From: Palsa-504 sp963789225
GTDB lineage: Bacteria; Actinomycetota; Actinomycetes; Streptosporangiales; Streptosporangiaceae
Direction: 5' to 3'
Length of the DNA stretch: 64,000 nt
Assembly: GCA_963789225.1 (NCBI GenBank)
Contig: CAWBKD010000046.1
Span: forward strand, 310,001-374,000
Made by a program: the position numbers and the translations under genes. Below are positions 51,368-59,060 of the stretch, one piece after another (the stretch's first letter is position 1; every line of letters begins with the position of its first letter). A model generated the notes under the pieces. It ran no database searches and was not told where the DNA came from. It saw only the letters and a program-made list of their open reading frames with translations.

Positions 51368-52192
51368 GTGATCGCTGCCGTGCCGTTTGAGTACCTAAGA
51401 CACTTCTTGACTGTTCCCGTCCTGGTGGGGGACATCGAGACGAGGTTCATCTTCGACACGGGAATCGGAGTCAGCCTGGTCTCTGAATCTCTTGCGGCCA
51501 AGGTCGGCTGCACGCCGGGCGGGTCAACCTATACCGGGCGCAGGATGTCAGGCCAGCCGGTCACCATTTCCCTGGGATCGGTGGACTCGCTCCAGCTGGG
51601 AAGCCACCGCACCGAGGATGTCCCGGCCGGGATCTTGGATATGGCGGCCAGCGCGGGCCTGGGTGACACAGAGGGGTTCATCTCCCTTACTGCGTTCCGG
51701 TCCACGCCCGTGACAGTGGATTACGCGGCTGGCGTCATCGTCATCGAAGATGAGAAATCCCTGGCCGACCGTTCCGCCCGTGGCCAGCCTGTCAGCGTCC
51801 GTGTCGAGTGCCACGGCGCGTATTCCACGGACGTGTACTTGGCGCTGGACCTTCCGGATGGACAGTCCATCACGGTTGAGGTCGACACCGGCAGCGACTC
51901 GCTCATCTTGAACGAGAGGCACGCCGACAGCGCCGGAGTCGACCTCCGCGCCCCGAGCACACGGAGAATCGACGGACTTGACGAGACCGGGCACGCGTTC
52001 GTCCGTTACTTCGCGACCCTGGCTGGTGCCGTCAGGCTCACTGGCGCGCCTTCGTTCTGCCAGGCCAGCCCTCCGGTCATGCTCCAGAAGATCATCTACG
52101 ACGGGCTCATCGGAGACCAGTTCCTCCGGAACTTCGTGACCACCTACGATCTGGCCACTTCCCAGATGATCTTCGCTGTTCCAGAGGGCTGA
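51368..52192 (+). CDS. Retropepsin-like protein with two DTG motifs
   Basis: The 274-residue product has an N-terminal lobe with VPVLVGDIETRFIFDTGIGVSLVS-type text (DTG near residue 30) and a second lobe with VYLALDLPDGQSITVEVDTGSDSLIL (DTG near residue 175), followed by GLIGDQFLRNF, the hydrophobic-hydrophobic-Gly motif of aspartic proteases. Bacterial retropepsins are usually single-lobe dimers; here both lobes are fused as in pepsin. GTG 51368 has no obvious ribosome site; a TAGTGT hexamer 9 bases upstream could mean a leaderless transcript. No signal peptide, so probably cytoplasmic. Confidence 0.7.
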   Translation: MIAAVPFEYLRHFLTVPVLVGDIETRFIFDTGIGVSLVSESLAAKVGCTPGGSTYTGRRMSGQPVTISLGSVDSLQLGSHRTEDVPAGILDMAASAGLGDTEGFISLTAFRSTPVTVDYAAGVIVIEDEKSLADRSARGQPVSVRVECHGAYSTDVYLALDLPDGQSITVEVDTGSDSLILNERHADSAGVDLRAPSTRRIDGLDETGHAFVRYFATLAGAVRLTGAPSFCQASPPVMLQKIIYDGLIGDQFLRNFVTTYDLATSQMIFAVPEG

Positions 52193-52583
52193 GATCGATC
52201 CCGTGTTGACGGCATGACTTTCTGAGCGTCCCGGCGTGCTGTTTGATGATGCCGCTGCCTGACCTTTTGCAGGCGGGCCAGGATCGTGCTGTCTTCACTT
52301 GGACGTGAGGGTCCCTCCTCGCCTCGTTTGCGCCGACCGCGAGAAGGGATCCGAGGCGGTGTCGCCCGTGGCCATCGTATGGCCCTGCCCGCTTGCGGTC
52401 CATGCCTACGTGGCGGCCGGCCGTGACCTGCGAGCGCGGGAGAGCCGCGCCAAGTATCCGTTCAAAAGCCAGCGTCACCTTGGATACCAGAGCCATCTTT
52501 GGATAAATCCCCCTACCATCCGACCAGTCCCGCGCGTCGGCTCATGATCGAAGCCACCTACCCGATCTGAACACCTGCAAAGG
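52193..52583. other. Gene-free stretch in the accessory region
   Basis: Open frames on both strands here are of poor composition and lack ribosome sites. I see no tRNA or recognisable protein. It ends at a strong terminator-like hairpin. Confidence 0.5.
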
Positions 52584-52619
52584 GTGGGGGGCACTCCCGG
52601 ACCTGGGAGTGCCCCCCAC
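52584..52619. terminator. Strong bidirectional terminator-type hairpin
   Basis: GTGGGGGGCACTCCC and GGGAGTGCCCCCCAC make a perfect 15-bp stem around loop GGACCT, followed by TTT. It lies just past the DUF397 gene stop (minus strand) and after the plus-strand protease gene, so it can serve either direction. Confidence 0.75.
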
Positions 52620-52660
52620 TTTGGCATAAGCCGATCCTGCGGCGAGGGGTCGGTCGGCCG

Positions 52661-52855
52661 CTAACGAGCGCGCGCCCCCTTCACCTGGCCGACGAACCTG
52701 CGCCACGCCTGCGGGGAAAACCGCAGCACGGCGCCGGCACGGTTCTTGGTGTCCCTGACGAGCACGCGGCAATCGCGGTCGGCTAGCTCGACGCAGTTGC
52801 CACCAGACCCACCTGAATAGCTGGACTTGCGCCAGCGTGTGTCGTCGCTTGTCAT
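52661..52855 (-). CDS. DUF397 protein
   Basis: The 64-residue product reads WRKSSYSGGSGGNCVELA then VLVRDTKNRAG and FSPQAWRRFVGQVKG, the diagnostic DUF397 pattern. It overlaps the upstream DUF5753 regulator as ATGA and is the usual small partner of such regulators (as in the Streptomyces BldB/WhiJ-like and Scr1/Scr2-like sets). Role: probable antagonist or anti-regulator. Confidence 0.92.
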   Translation of the reverse strand: MTSDDTRWRKSSYSGGSGGNCVELADRDCRVLVRDTKNRAGAVLRFSPQAWRRFVGQVKGARAR

Positions 52856-53646
52856 GATCTCTCCTGAATCTCCCGTATCAGCTCTAGAGAGTCGGCTGGT
52901 GACATCGCGCATGACCTGATCAGGCTGACGATGGTCCCCAGGTCGCCGACTTCCTGACGATCTTCCACGATCCGGCCGCCACCATAGCATTCGGTATACG
53001 CCACGCTAGGCGCGTCTGCGAACTCATAAAGCGTCACGGGTCCCTCTACGCCAGCGTGGTCACGCGCGGTGAACGGCAACACTTGGAACACGATCCTGCG
53101 CGAGGACACCAGGCTGATCAACTTGTTTAGCTGGTCGGCCATCACATCGTGTCCGCCGACCTGGTGGCGTAGAACACCTTCGTGCACGACGTACCAGAGC
53201 ATCGGCTTGTCGCTGGTCAGCAGTTCTTGCCGTTCCATCCGCGCGGCGACGATGCGCTCAACAGCAGCACCGGTATCCGATGGATAACGCGCACGTATGA
53301 CCGCCTCGGCATAGCTCTCGGTTTGCAGCAAGCCAGGCACCGCGCCGAGCTCCCACCCGTGTATCCGTATCGCCTCACGCTCGAACGCCAGGACCGGGGC
53401 GAAGAATGCCGGATACGACTCACGCGCGACCTGGGTTTGCCACCTTACGAACGTTCCGGGAGCGCCGGTTACGTCATCAGACCGGGTTGCGAAGTCCACA
53501 GTTGGTGAACGCTTGCATTGCTCGACGGCGGCCACCAGCGCGACGGAGTACCCGAGCTTGTCAGCAAACGCCTGCTGCGTCAGCCCCATCCGTTCGCGCC
53601 AGGCTTTCAGCTCACCCGCGAACGTCGCCAATGCTGACTCCGGCAC
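52852..53646 (-). CDS. XRE-type regulator with DUF5753 domain, DUF397 partner downstream
   Basis: The 264-residue product has the helix-turn-helix AGELKAWRERMGLTQQAFADKLGYS...VAAVEQCKRSP (residues 10-48) and DUF5753 features: FFAPVLAFEREAIRIHGWELGAVPGLLQTESYAEAVIRA, HEGVLRHQVGGHDVMADQL and VLPFTARDHAGVEG. ATG 53646 gives a normal N-terminus. With the DUF397 gene it forms a WhiJ-like regulatory pair. It is divergent from the small element genes at 53.8 kb. Confidence 0.9.
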   Translation of the reverse strand: MPESALATFAGELKAWRERMGLTQQAFADKLGYSVALVAAVEQCKRSPTVDFATRSDDVTGAPGTFVRWQTQVARESYPAFFAPVLAFEREAIRIHGWELGAVPGLLQTESYAEAVIRARYPSDTGAAVERIVAARMERQELLTSDKPMLWYVVHEGVLRHQVGGHDVMADQLNKLISLVSSRRIVFQVLPFTARDHAGVEGPVTLYEFADAPSVAYTECYGGGRIVEDRQEVGDLGTIVSLIRSCAMSPADSLELIREIQERS

Positions 53647-53823
53647 TTCGACTCCTACATGCTGATGATCGATCCCTACAGCCTGCCACGCACGGGCAGA
53701 CGCTGGTTGCGTGCGCCCTGTACTACTTCCCCACGGTAGTCCTGGGCTGGCACGTTGGATAGCGGGACCTGCGTCCCAAGCAGATCAAGACTCCAGGTGC
53801 GGTGTCCCGTCAAGACGCGCCAA

Positions 53824-54060
53824 ATGACCGTTAGGACCGATTATCCGATGCCCACCGAGCCCGTGACTGTCGAACAGCCCAAGCACCCGCTATCCGCGCT
53901 GACAACGTTCGAGTTGAGGGACTTCCGCCGTGAGCTTGAGCATGCCATCGCGTTCTTCGACCAGCAGGACCCCGTGCCGCCGGCCCGGCGCCGACTGCAA
54001 GCCAGGCTCGATGAAGTGATAGCCGAGCAGGACGAGCGCGCGAGGCTGGCCCGTGCCTGA
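53824..54060 (+). CDS. Small element-type protein, family of AICE accessory genes
   Basis: The product is about 78 residues. Its core HPLSALTTFELRDFRRELEHAIAF and a C-terminal LDEVIAEQDERARLARA helix are typical of small proteins carried on actinobacterial integrative elements next to replication or regulator genes. ATG 53824 or ATG 53848 may be the start; the GTG of the next gene overlaps its stop by 8 bp. Confidence 0.65.
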   Translation: MTVRTDYPMPTEPVTVEQPKHPLSALTTFELRDFRRELEHAIAFFDQQDPVPPARRRLQARLDEVIAEQDERARLARA

Positions 54061-54250
54061 CCCCGGCCGCCCGCCGCCCCAGGTCGGCGGGCTGACGGCC
54101 GGTGAGCTGGAGCGGGCCCGGCGGGAGCTACGGGCCAGCCTGGCCCTGGCCCGGCCCGATTCCCCGGCCCGTGGCCCGATCCTGGCCCACCTGAACGCCA
54201 TCGACACCGAGCTGGACCAGCGACGGCTCATCGCGGGGGCGGAGAGCTGA
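54053..54250 (+). CDS. Small element-type protein
   Basis: The 65-residue product begins with GTG 54053 inside the previous gene and ends TGATG with the next. It has one long helical segment (LTAGELERARRELRASLALARP, split by P) and a C-terminal helix (HLNAIDTELDQRR). Likely of the same element-borne family as its neighbour; function unknown. Confidence 0.6.
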   Translation: MPDPGRPPPQVGGLTAGELERARRELRASLALARPDSPARGPILAHLNAIDTELDQRRLIAGAES

Positions 54251-54465
54251 TGGTCATCTACCTGTGCTCGTGCGGATTCGGCACCGATGATGCCGACTGG
54301 TTCGACGGTCACCTGTTCCAGCACCCAGACCATTACCAGCGGCCCATGGCCCGGTACTTCCCGGACCAGGAGATCAACCCCGCCGCCGTAATGCTCCCCC
54401 GTTCGCCCCTGAGTCCTTGGCGGGGTCAGCGCGACGGGTCGAGAAGACACCCCGGCACCGCGTAA
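54250..54465 (+). CDS. Small protein with a zinc-finger-like CxC...H...H motif
   Basis: The 71-residue product starts MVIYLCSCGFGTDD and has GHLFQHPDHYQR, giving a possible C-x-C-x12-H-x4-H metal site in the first 30 residues. The last third is of poor quality and runs into antisense of a decayed gene, so the true end may have been lost. It is coupled to the previous gene by TGATG. Confidence 0.5.
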   Translation: MVIYLCSCGFGTDDADWFDGHLFQHPDHYQRPMARYFPDQEINPAAVMLPRSPLSPWRGQRDGSRRHPGTA

Positions 54466-54672
54466 GTTCGGGCCTGACTCCCCGGTGTGGGTGCGGTTGC
54501 CGACTATCTTCCGCTTGGACTGCCAGCCGCGTAGCGCGCCGGGGGTCCAGCAGGGGCGGCCGTCCTCGGTCGTGCCCTCGCCGGGGATGGGGTTCCGGGT
54601 GCGGGCACGGCGGAAGCTGTCGGGCTTGTCGTATCCCAGGTAGGATGCGGCGTCGGCGATGCCGATGATCAT
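54440..54672 (-). pseudogene. Excisionase-like helix-turn-helix fragment
   Basis: On the minus strand from ATG 54672: MIIGIADAASYLGYDKP, DSFRRARTRNPIPGEG and PCWTPGALRGWQSKR. This matches the helix-turn-helix domain of element-borne helper proteins. Upstream the frame is Pro/Ala-rich with little structure and downstream it runs through other genes, so I regard it as a fragment; it may instead be the end of a longer protein reaching to about 55190. Confidence 0.35.
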
Positions 54673-55280
54673 CTGTTCGCCGGGGATGGGCGTGACCGTG
54701 TCCGGGCCGGGGGTCGCGGCGCGGTGCCGCCCGGCTGTGCCGGTGCTGGTGACGGGCTGCCCGTCGCGGGCGGGGGCCGGGGCGCGGTGCCGGCCGGCCT
54801 GGCGGGCCGGGCCGGGGATGGCCAGGGGCCGGGTGGGGTTGTCCGGGGGCGGGACATCGGCCGGGACATCGGGGCGTCTTTGCGCAGGTACGTAGCCATC
54901 GTGTCCGGGTGGGACATCGGGCGGGACAGCGCCGCCGTCGAGGCGGACCAGGGAGGCGCCGGCGAGCTTGCGGCCCTCGGCGATGACGTGCCCGGTGATC
55001 CAGGGGGCGGGCCGCAGGTCGGTGAACCAGTCCGGGGGCGGGGGTCCGCTGCGCCGCCGCCCTGCCCGGCGATGCCCCCGCCCGCCTGACCGTCTGGGAC
55101 CTGCCCCCGGCCGCCCGCACCCCCAGCACGTGAACGGGAAAAGGCCAGACCGCCCCAAAGCCAGGACTGCCCCGGCGAAACCGCAGGCCAGGCGCACCGC
55201 ACCAGTCAGCGGAGTCAGGCCAGAGTCAGGAACCCCTGCCCGACAAAACGGATATTAGTACCTATACAGGTCTCGGACAG

Positions 55281-55310
55281 ATGCCGCGCCGACCCCGGCC
55301 GGCGCGGCAT
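55281..55310. terminator. Terminator-type hairpin at the border of the accessory region
   Basis: ATGCCGCGCCG and CGGCGCGGCAT form an 11-bp stem with an 8-base loop, 9 bp past the stop of the minus-strand membrane gene at 55319. Confidence 0.65.
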
Positions 55311-55318
55311 TCGGTGTG

Positions 55319-56485
55319 CTACTGCCTACCCTGGCTGTCGTCGTCCTCCTGGGGCGGGATGTACCTGGGAGCTTGCCTGGTCGGCGGCTCCTGGCTGACG
55401 TAGCCACCGCCGCCCTGCTGCGGAGGCTGCTGGTAGCCGCCGTAGTTGCCGTAACCGGGGTCCTGCGGTGGCGGGGAGGGGTCCTGCGGTGGCGGGGACC
55501 CGTAGCCGCCGGGAGCCTGGGTCGGCTGGTTCCCGCCGTAACCGCCGCCCTGCGCGGGCGGCTGGGGCTGGTAGCCCGCCTGGGTGGGCGGGTAGTTCCC
55601 GTAACCGGGGTCCTGCGGCGGCTGGGACCCGTAACCGCCACCCTGGGGCGGCGGCTGCTGGTAGCCGCCGTAGCCCTGGTCCTGGGGTTGCTGCTGGTAA
55701 CCGCCGTAACCCTGGTCCTGGGGCTGCTGGCCGTACCCGCCGCCCTGGGGCGGCTGCTGGTAGCCGCCGTAGCCCCCGCCCTGGGGCGGCTGCTGCTGGT
55801 AGCCGCCGTAGGGGGCGCCGCCCGCTGGCGCCATGGTGCTGGAGAGCCGGTAGTACATCATGGTCACGACGAGCGCGATGAACGGGGCGACGAGGGTGCC
55901 CGAGATGACCGAGGCCAGGCCGTCACGGACCGCGTAGGGCACGAACGCGAAGATCAGGCTGAGGACGATCTGGACGACGAACAGGATGATCCAGGTCAGG
56001 ACCAACGTCCCGAACACGTGCCAGGCGCGCCCCTTGACCAGCTCACGGCTGCGTCCGAAGGAGGCCATCACCCCGGATCGCTCGATGACGATGACCGGAA
56101 TGATCACCGCCCAGATCGTGATCAGGATCAGGCCGGGGACGATGATCAGGACAAACCCGATAAAGATCGCAATGCCGGCCAGCAGCGAGGCGAGGAAGAC
56201 GGGCCCGATAAACGGCGTGGCCTGGTTCACGGTCTCGCTGATGGACAGGTCGGCGCGGCCGTCTCGCACATCCTGAACGGCCTTGACCAGCGTCGCCTGC
56301 AGGAGGAAGAGCGCGACGATGCTCACTATGAGGGCCAGGTAGAGGCCGATCGTGCCCAGCAGCCCGAGGATCGCGGAAATGATCGCGGCGGCCAGGTAGA
56401 TGACGAAGGCGATGGCGAGCAGATGCTTCCAGTGGGCCTTGTACATCTGCCACGCTTCGCCGATTACTCCCGACAGTGGGTTCAT
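55319..56485 (-). CDS. Polytopic membrane protein with Tyr/Gly/Gln/Pro-rich tail
   Basis: The 388-residue product starts MNPLSGVIGEAWQMYKAHWKHL and has about six hydrophobic segments up to residue 220, in the layout of glycerophosphodiester phosphodiesterase membrane-domain proteins (PF10110-like). Residues about 225-388 are a disordered, low-complexity tail of GYGGYQQ, QDQGYGGYQ and PPQGGGYG repeats, ending with charged EDDDSQGRQ. No enzyme domain is attached. Start ATG 56485 is certain from the conserved EAW-MYK beginning. Function unknown. Confidence 0.8.
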   Translation of the reverse strand: MNPLSGVIGEAWQMYKAHWKHLLAIAFVIYLAAAIISAILGLLGTIGLYLALIVSIVALFLLQATLVKAVQDVRDGRADLSISETVNQATPFIGPVFLASLLAGIAIFIGFVLIIVPGLILITIWAVIIPVIVIERSGVMASFGRSRELVKGRAWHVFGTLVLTWIILFVVQIVLSLIFAFVPYAVRDGLASVISGTLVAPFIALVVTMMYYRLSSTMAPAGGAPYGGYQQQPPQGGGYGGYQQPPQGGGYGQQPQDQGYGGYQQQPQDQGYGGYQQPPPQGGGYGSQPPQDPGYGNYPPTQAGYQPQPPAQGGGYGGNQPTQAPGGYGSPPPQDPSPPPQDPGYGNYGGYQQPPQQGGGGYVSQEPPTRQAPRYIPPQEDDDSQGRQ

Positions 56486-56562
56486 GGGCGTGATGGTACA
56501 GCTAGCACCCTGCTCGTGGGGGATCAGCGGGGGCCCAAATCGTAATGATCAGGCGAGTCGGC

Positions 56563-57765
56563 TCAGGCGGCCTCGAAGACGGCCGCGACACCCTGGCCGC
56601 CGCCGACGCACATGGTCTCCAGCAGGTAGCGGCCGTTCCGCCGGTGTAGCTCGCGCAGGCCGGTCGCGAGCATCCGCGCTCCGGTCGCGCCGATCGGGTG
56701 GCCGAGTGAGATGCCCGATCCGTTGACGTTGAGCTTGTCCGGCTCGTTCCACTCCCAGCCGGCCAGCACCGCGAGGACCTGGACGGCGAATGCCTCGTTC
56801 AGCTCCACCAGGTCAATCGCGCCGAAGTCCAGGCCGGTGCGGGCGAAGAGCCTGGCCACGGCCGGCACCGGCCCGATGCCCATGACGGCGGGCTCGCAGC
56901 CGGCCGCCGCCCAGCCGACCAGGTAGCCGAGCGGCTCCAGGCCGAGCGCGGCGAGCCGGTCCTCGGCCACGACCAGGCACGCGGCAGCGGCGTCGTTCTG
57001 CTGGCTGGCGTTGCCCGCCGTGACCGTGCCGCCGGGCATGATCGTGCGCAGCTTGGCCAGGGCCTCGGGGGTCGAGTCCGGCCGCACGCCCTCGTCCCGG
57101 CTGACGGTAACCGGCTCGCCGCGCCGCTGGGGGACCTGGACCGGGACCACCTCGTCGTCGAAGCGCCCCGCCGCCCACGCGGCCGCGGCCCGCTGGTGGC
57201 TGCGCGCGGCGTAGGCGTCCGCCTCGTCCCTGGTGATGCCGTAACGGGCGGCGAGGTTCTCCGCGGTCTCGATCATCCCGGAGATCTTGCCGAACCGCCA
57301 TTCCGGCTGCGATCGTTCCCGCCCCCGGTCCAGCCGGTCGAACAGGACCTGGTTACCCGACCTGGCTCCCCAGCGGACGGCGGTCGTGTAGTGCTCGGCG
57401 TTGCTCATGCTCTCGGCTCCGCCCGCCAGCACGACGTCGGCGGCGCCGGTCTGCACCATCATGGCCGCGGTGACGATCGCCTGGAGACCCCCGCCGCAGC
57501 GCCTGTCGATCTGCAATCCCGGCACGCCGACCGGGAGGTCCGCGTGCAGGGCCGCCCACCGCCCGAGGCAGGGGGTCTCGGCGTTGGCGTAGGACTGGGC
57601 GAAAACGACATCCTCGATGAGCCCCGGGTCAAGGCCGGTCCGCTCGAGCACCGCCCTGATGGCCGTGGCGGCCAGGTCCTCGACGGGCACGTCGCGGAGC
57701 GCTCCGCCGAACGTGCCCACCGGGGTCCGCATGGGCGCCACGATCGCCGCGCGTCGCGTCGTCAT
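56563..57765 (-). CDS. Acetyl-CoA C-acyltransferase (thiolase)
   Basis: The 400-residue product has all thiolase catalytic motifs: DRRCGGGLQAI with the nucleophilic Cys near residue 90, ELNEAFAVQ, the HPIGATGAR histidine loop NGSGISLGHPIGATGA near 350, and the final CVGGGQGVA cysteine. It makes or cleaves acetoacetyl- or other 3-ketoacyl-CoA. It is ATGA-coupled to the upstream CoA-transferase and is the last gene of the minus-strand cluster. Degradative-type sequence (CVGGGQG) does not decide direction. Confidence 0.93.
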   Translation of the reverse strand: MTTRRAAIVAPMRTPVGTFGGALRDVPVEDLAATAIRAVLERTGLDPGLIEDVVFAQSYANAETPCLGRWAALHADLPVGVPGLQIDRRCGGGLQAIVTAAMMVQTGAADVVLAGGAESMSNAEHYTTAVRWGARSGNQVLFDRLDRGRERSQPEWRFGKISGMIETAENLAARYGITRDEADAYAARSHQRAAAAWAAGRFDDEVVPVQVPQRRGEPVTVSRDEGVRPDSTPEALAKLRTIMPGGTVTAGNASQQNDAAAACLVVAEDRLAALGLEPLGYLVGWAAAGCEPAVMGIGPVPAVARLFARTGLDFGAIDLVELNEAFAVQVLAVLAGWEWNEPDKLNVNGSGISLGHPIGATGARMLATGLRELHRRNGRYLLETMCVGGGQGVAAVFEAA

Positions 57766-59033
57766 GGTTGGTCCTCCACCGTCTCGTAGGTCGCGGCCGC
57801 CAGGGCCTGGATGTGGTCGGGGTGGGCGATCGCGAGCATCCGCTCGCGCCGCTGGTCCAGGGTCAGCCCGCGCAGGTCGGCGACGCCGTGCTCGGTCACG
57901 ATCACGCCCGCGTCGGCCCGGGCCAGGGTGGCCGGGCCGCTCAGCCTGGCCACGATGCGGCTGGCCGTCCCGGCCGTCGACGGGAGCGCGATCACCGGCA
58001 GCCCGCCCGGCGACCGGGCGGCGCCGCGCAGGAAGTCGGCGGCTCCGCCGACGGCGCCGACGTACCGGCCCGCGGCGGTCTCGAGGTTGGCCTGCCCGGT
58101 CAGGTCGACCTCGGTGGCCGAGTTGATGGCCACCAGGGCGTGCTGCGCGGCGAGTACCGCCTGGTCGTGGGTGTACCGGGTATCGCGAAGCTGGATGGTC
58201 CGGTCCGCGGCGGCCCTGGCGATCAGGGCCCTGGTGCCCATCAGGACGCCGGTCACGGCCAGGCCCCGGTCGACGGTCTTGCGTGTCCCGGTGACCACGC
58301 CGGCCTCGATGAGCTCGGCGACCGCGTCGGTGATCAATCCGGAGTGGATGCCCAGGTCGCGATGGCCCCGCAGGTGGCGCGCCACGGCCGACGGCATGCT
58401 GCCGAGGCCGAGCTGGATCGTCGCGCCGTCCGGCACCAGGCCCGCGAGGTGGGCGGCGATGGCCGCCTCGGCCGACCGGGCCGGGGCTGCGGGGTACTCA
58501 GCAGGCGGCCGCGAGGTGTGCACGATCACGTCGATCTCGCCGCGGCTCAGCCTGCGGTCGCAGCCGACGTCCGGGACCTGATCGTTGACCTCGGCGATCA
58601 CCCGGGCGCCGCCGCCGGCCAGCGCGGCCACGTAATCGGCCCCCAGGCCCAGCCCGTACGTGCCGTCGGGCCCGGCGGGCGGCAGGGACAGGAACAGCAC
58701 GTCCGCGCGGAGCGGGCCGTCGCCCAGGATCCGGGGCAGGTCGGAGTAGTGGCTGGGCAGAATGTCCAGCAGGCCCGCCGCGCGCAGGGCGCGGTTGGCG
58801 CCGGCGGCGGTGTAGGAGGCGAAGGACAGGTGGTCACAGTTCTCCGGGCGGACCGCCGGCGAGCTGGATATCCCGGTGAAGCACCGGACACCGCCTAGTG
58901 CCTTGCGCTGGTCGGCCAGGGCCTGCGTCAGGGTGAGCGGCTCGGCGCAGGCCTGGCTCCAGGCCACGGTGTCGCCCGGCCTGATGTACCTGGCCAGGTC
59001 CAGCGCGGCGATGTCGCCGATCTCGGTCGTCAA
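57762..59033 (-). CDS. Acetyl-CoA hydrolase/transferase family protein
   Basis: The 423-residue product shows QLGLGSMPSAVARHL, the active-site region INSATEVDLTGQANLE with the catalytic glutamate, and VVTEHGVADLRGLTLDQRRERM near the C-terminus, all typical of the Cat1/4-hydroxybutyrate CoA-transferase group. It moves CoA between acids. TTG 59033 gives the normal TTEIGD start. It overlaps the thiolase gene by 4 bp and follows the acyl-CoA synthetase by 27 bp, so they share one transcript. Confidence 0.9.
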   Translation of the reverse strand: MTTEIGDIAALDLARYIRPGDTVAWSQACAEPLTLTQALADQRKALGGVRCFTGISSSPAVRPENCDHLSFASYTAAGANRALRAAGLLDILPSHYSDLPRILGDGPLRADVLFLSLPPAGPDGTYGLGLGADYVAALAGGGARVIAEVNDQVPDVGCDRRLSRGEIDVIVHTSRPPAEYPAAPARSAEAAIAAHLAGLVPDGATIQLGLGSMPSAVARHLRGHRDLGIHSGLITDAVAELIEAGVVTGTRKTVDRGLAVTGVLMGTRALIARAAADRTIQLRDTRYTHDQAVLAAQHALVAINSATEVDLTGQANLETAAGRYVGAVGGAADFLRGAARSPGGLPVIALPSTAGTASRIVARLSGPATLARADAGVIVTEHGVADLRGLTLDQRRERMLAIAHPDHIQALAAATYETVEDQP

Positions 59034-59060
59034 CCGGCCTGGCTCCCGTCCGCGTTCATG

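Noticed and set aside
53890..54439. Downstream part of a 435-residue minus-strand frame
   Set aside because: It runs antisense through three coupled plus-strand genes that have better starts and composition.
55316..56545. Plus-strand 409-residue frame across the membrane protein gene
   Set aside because: Leu/Val/Arg-biased antisense of the repetitive Gly/Tyr/Gln tail; no start signal or domain.
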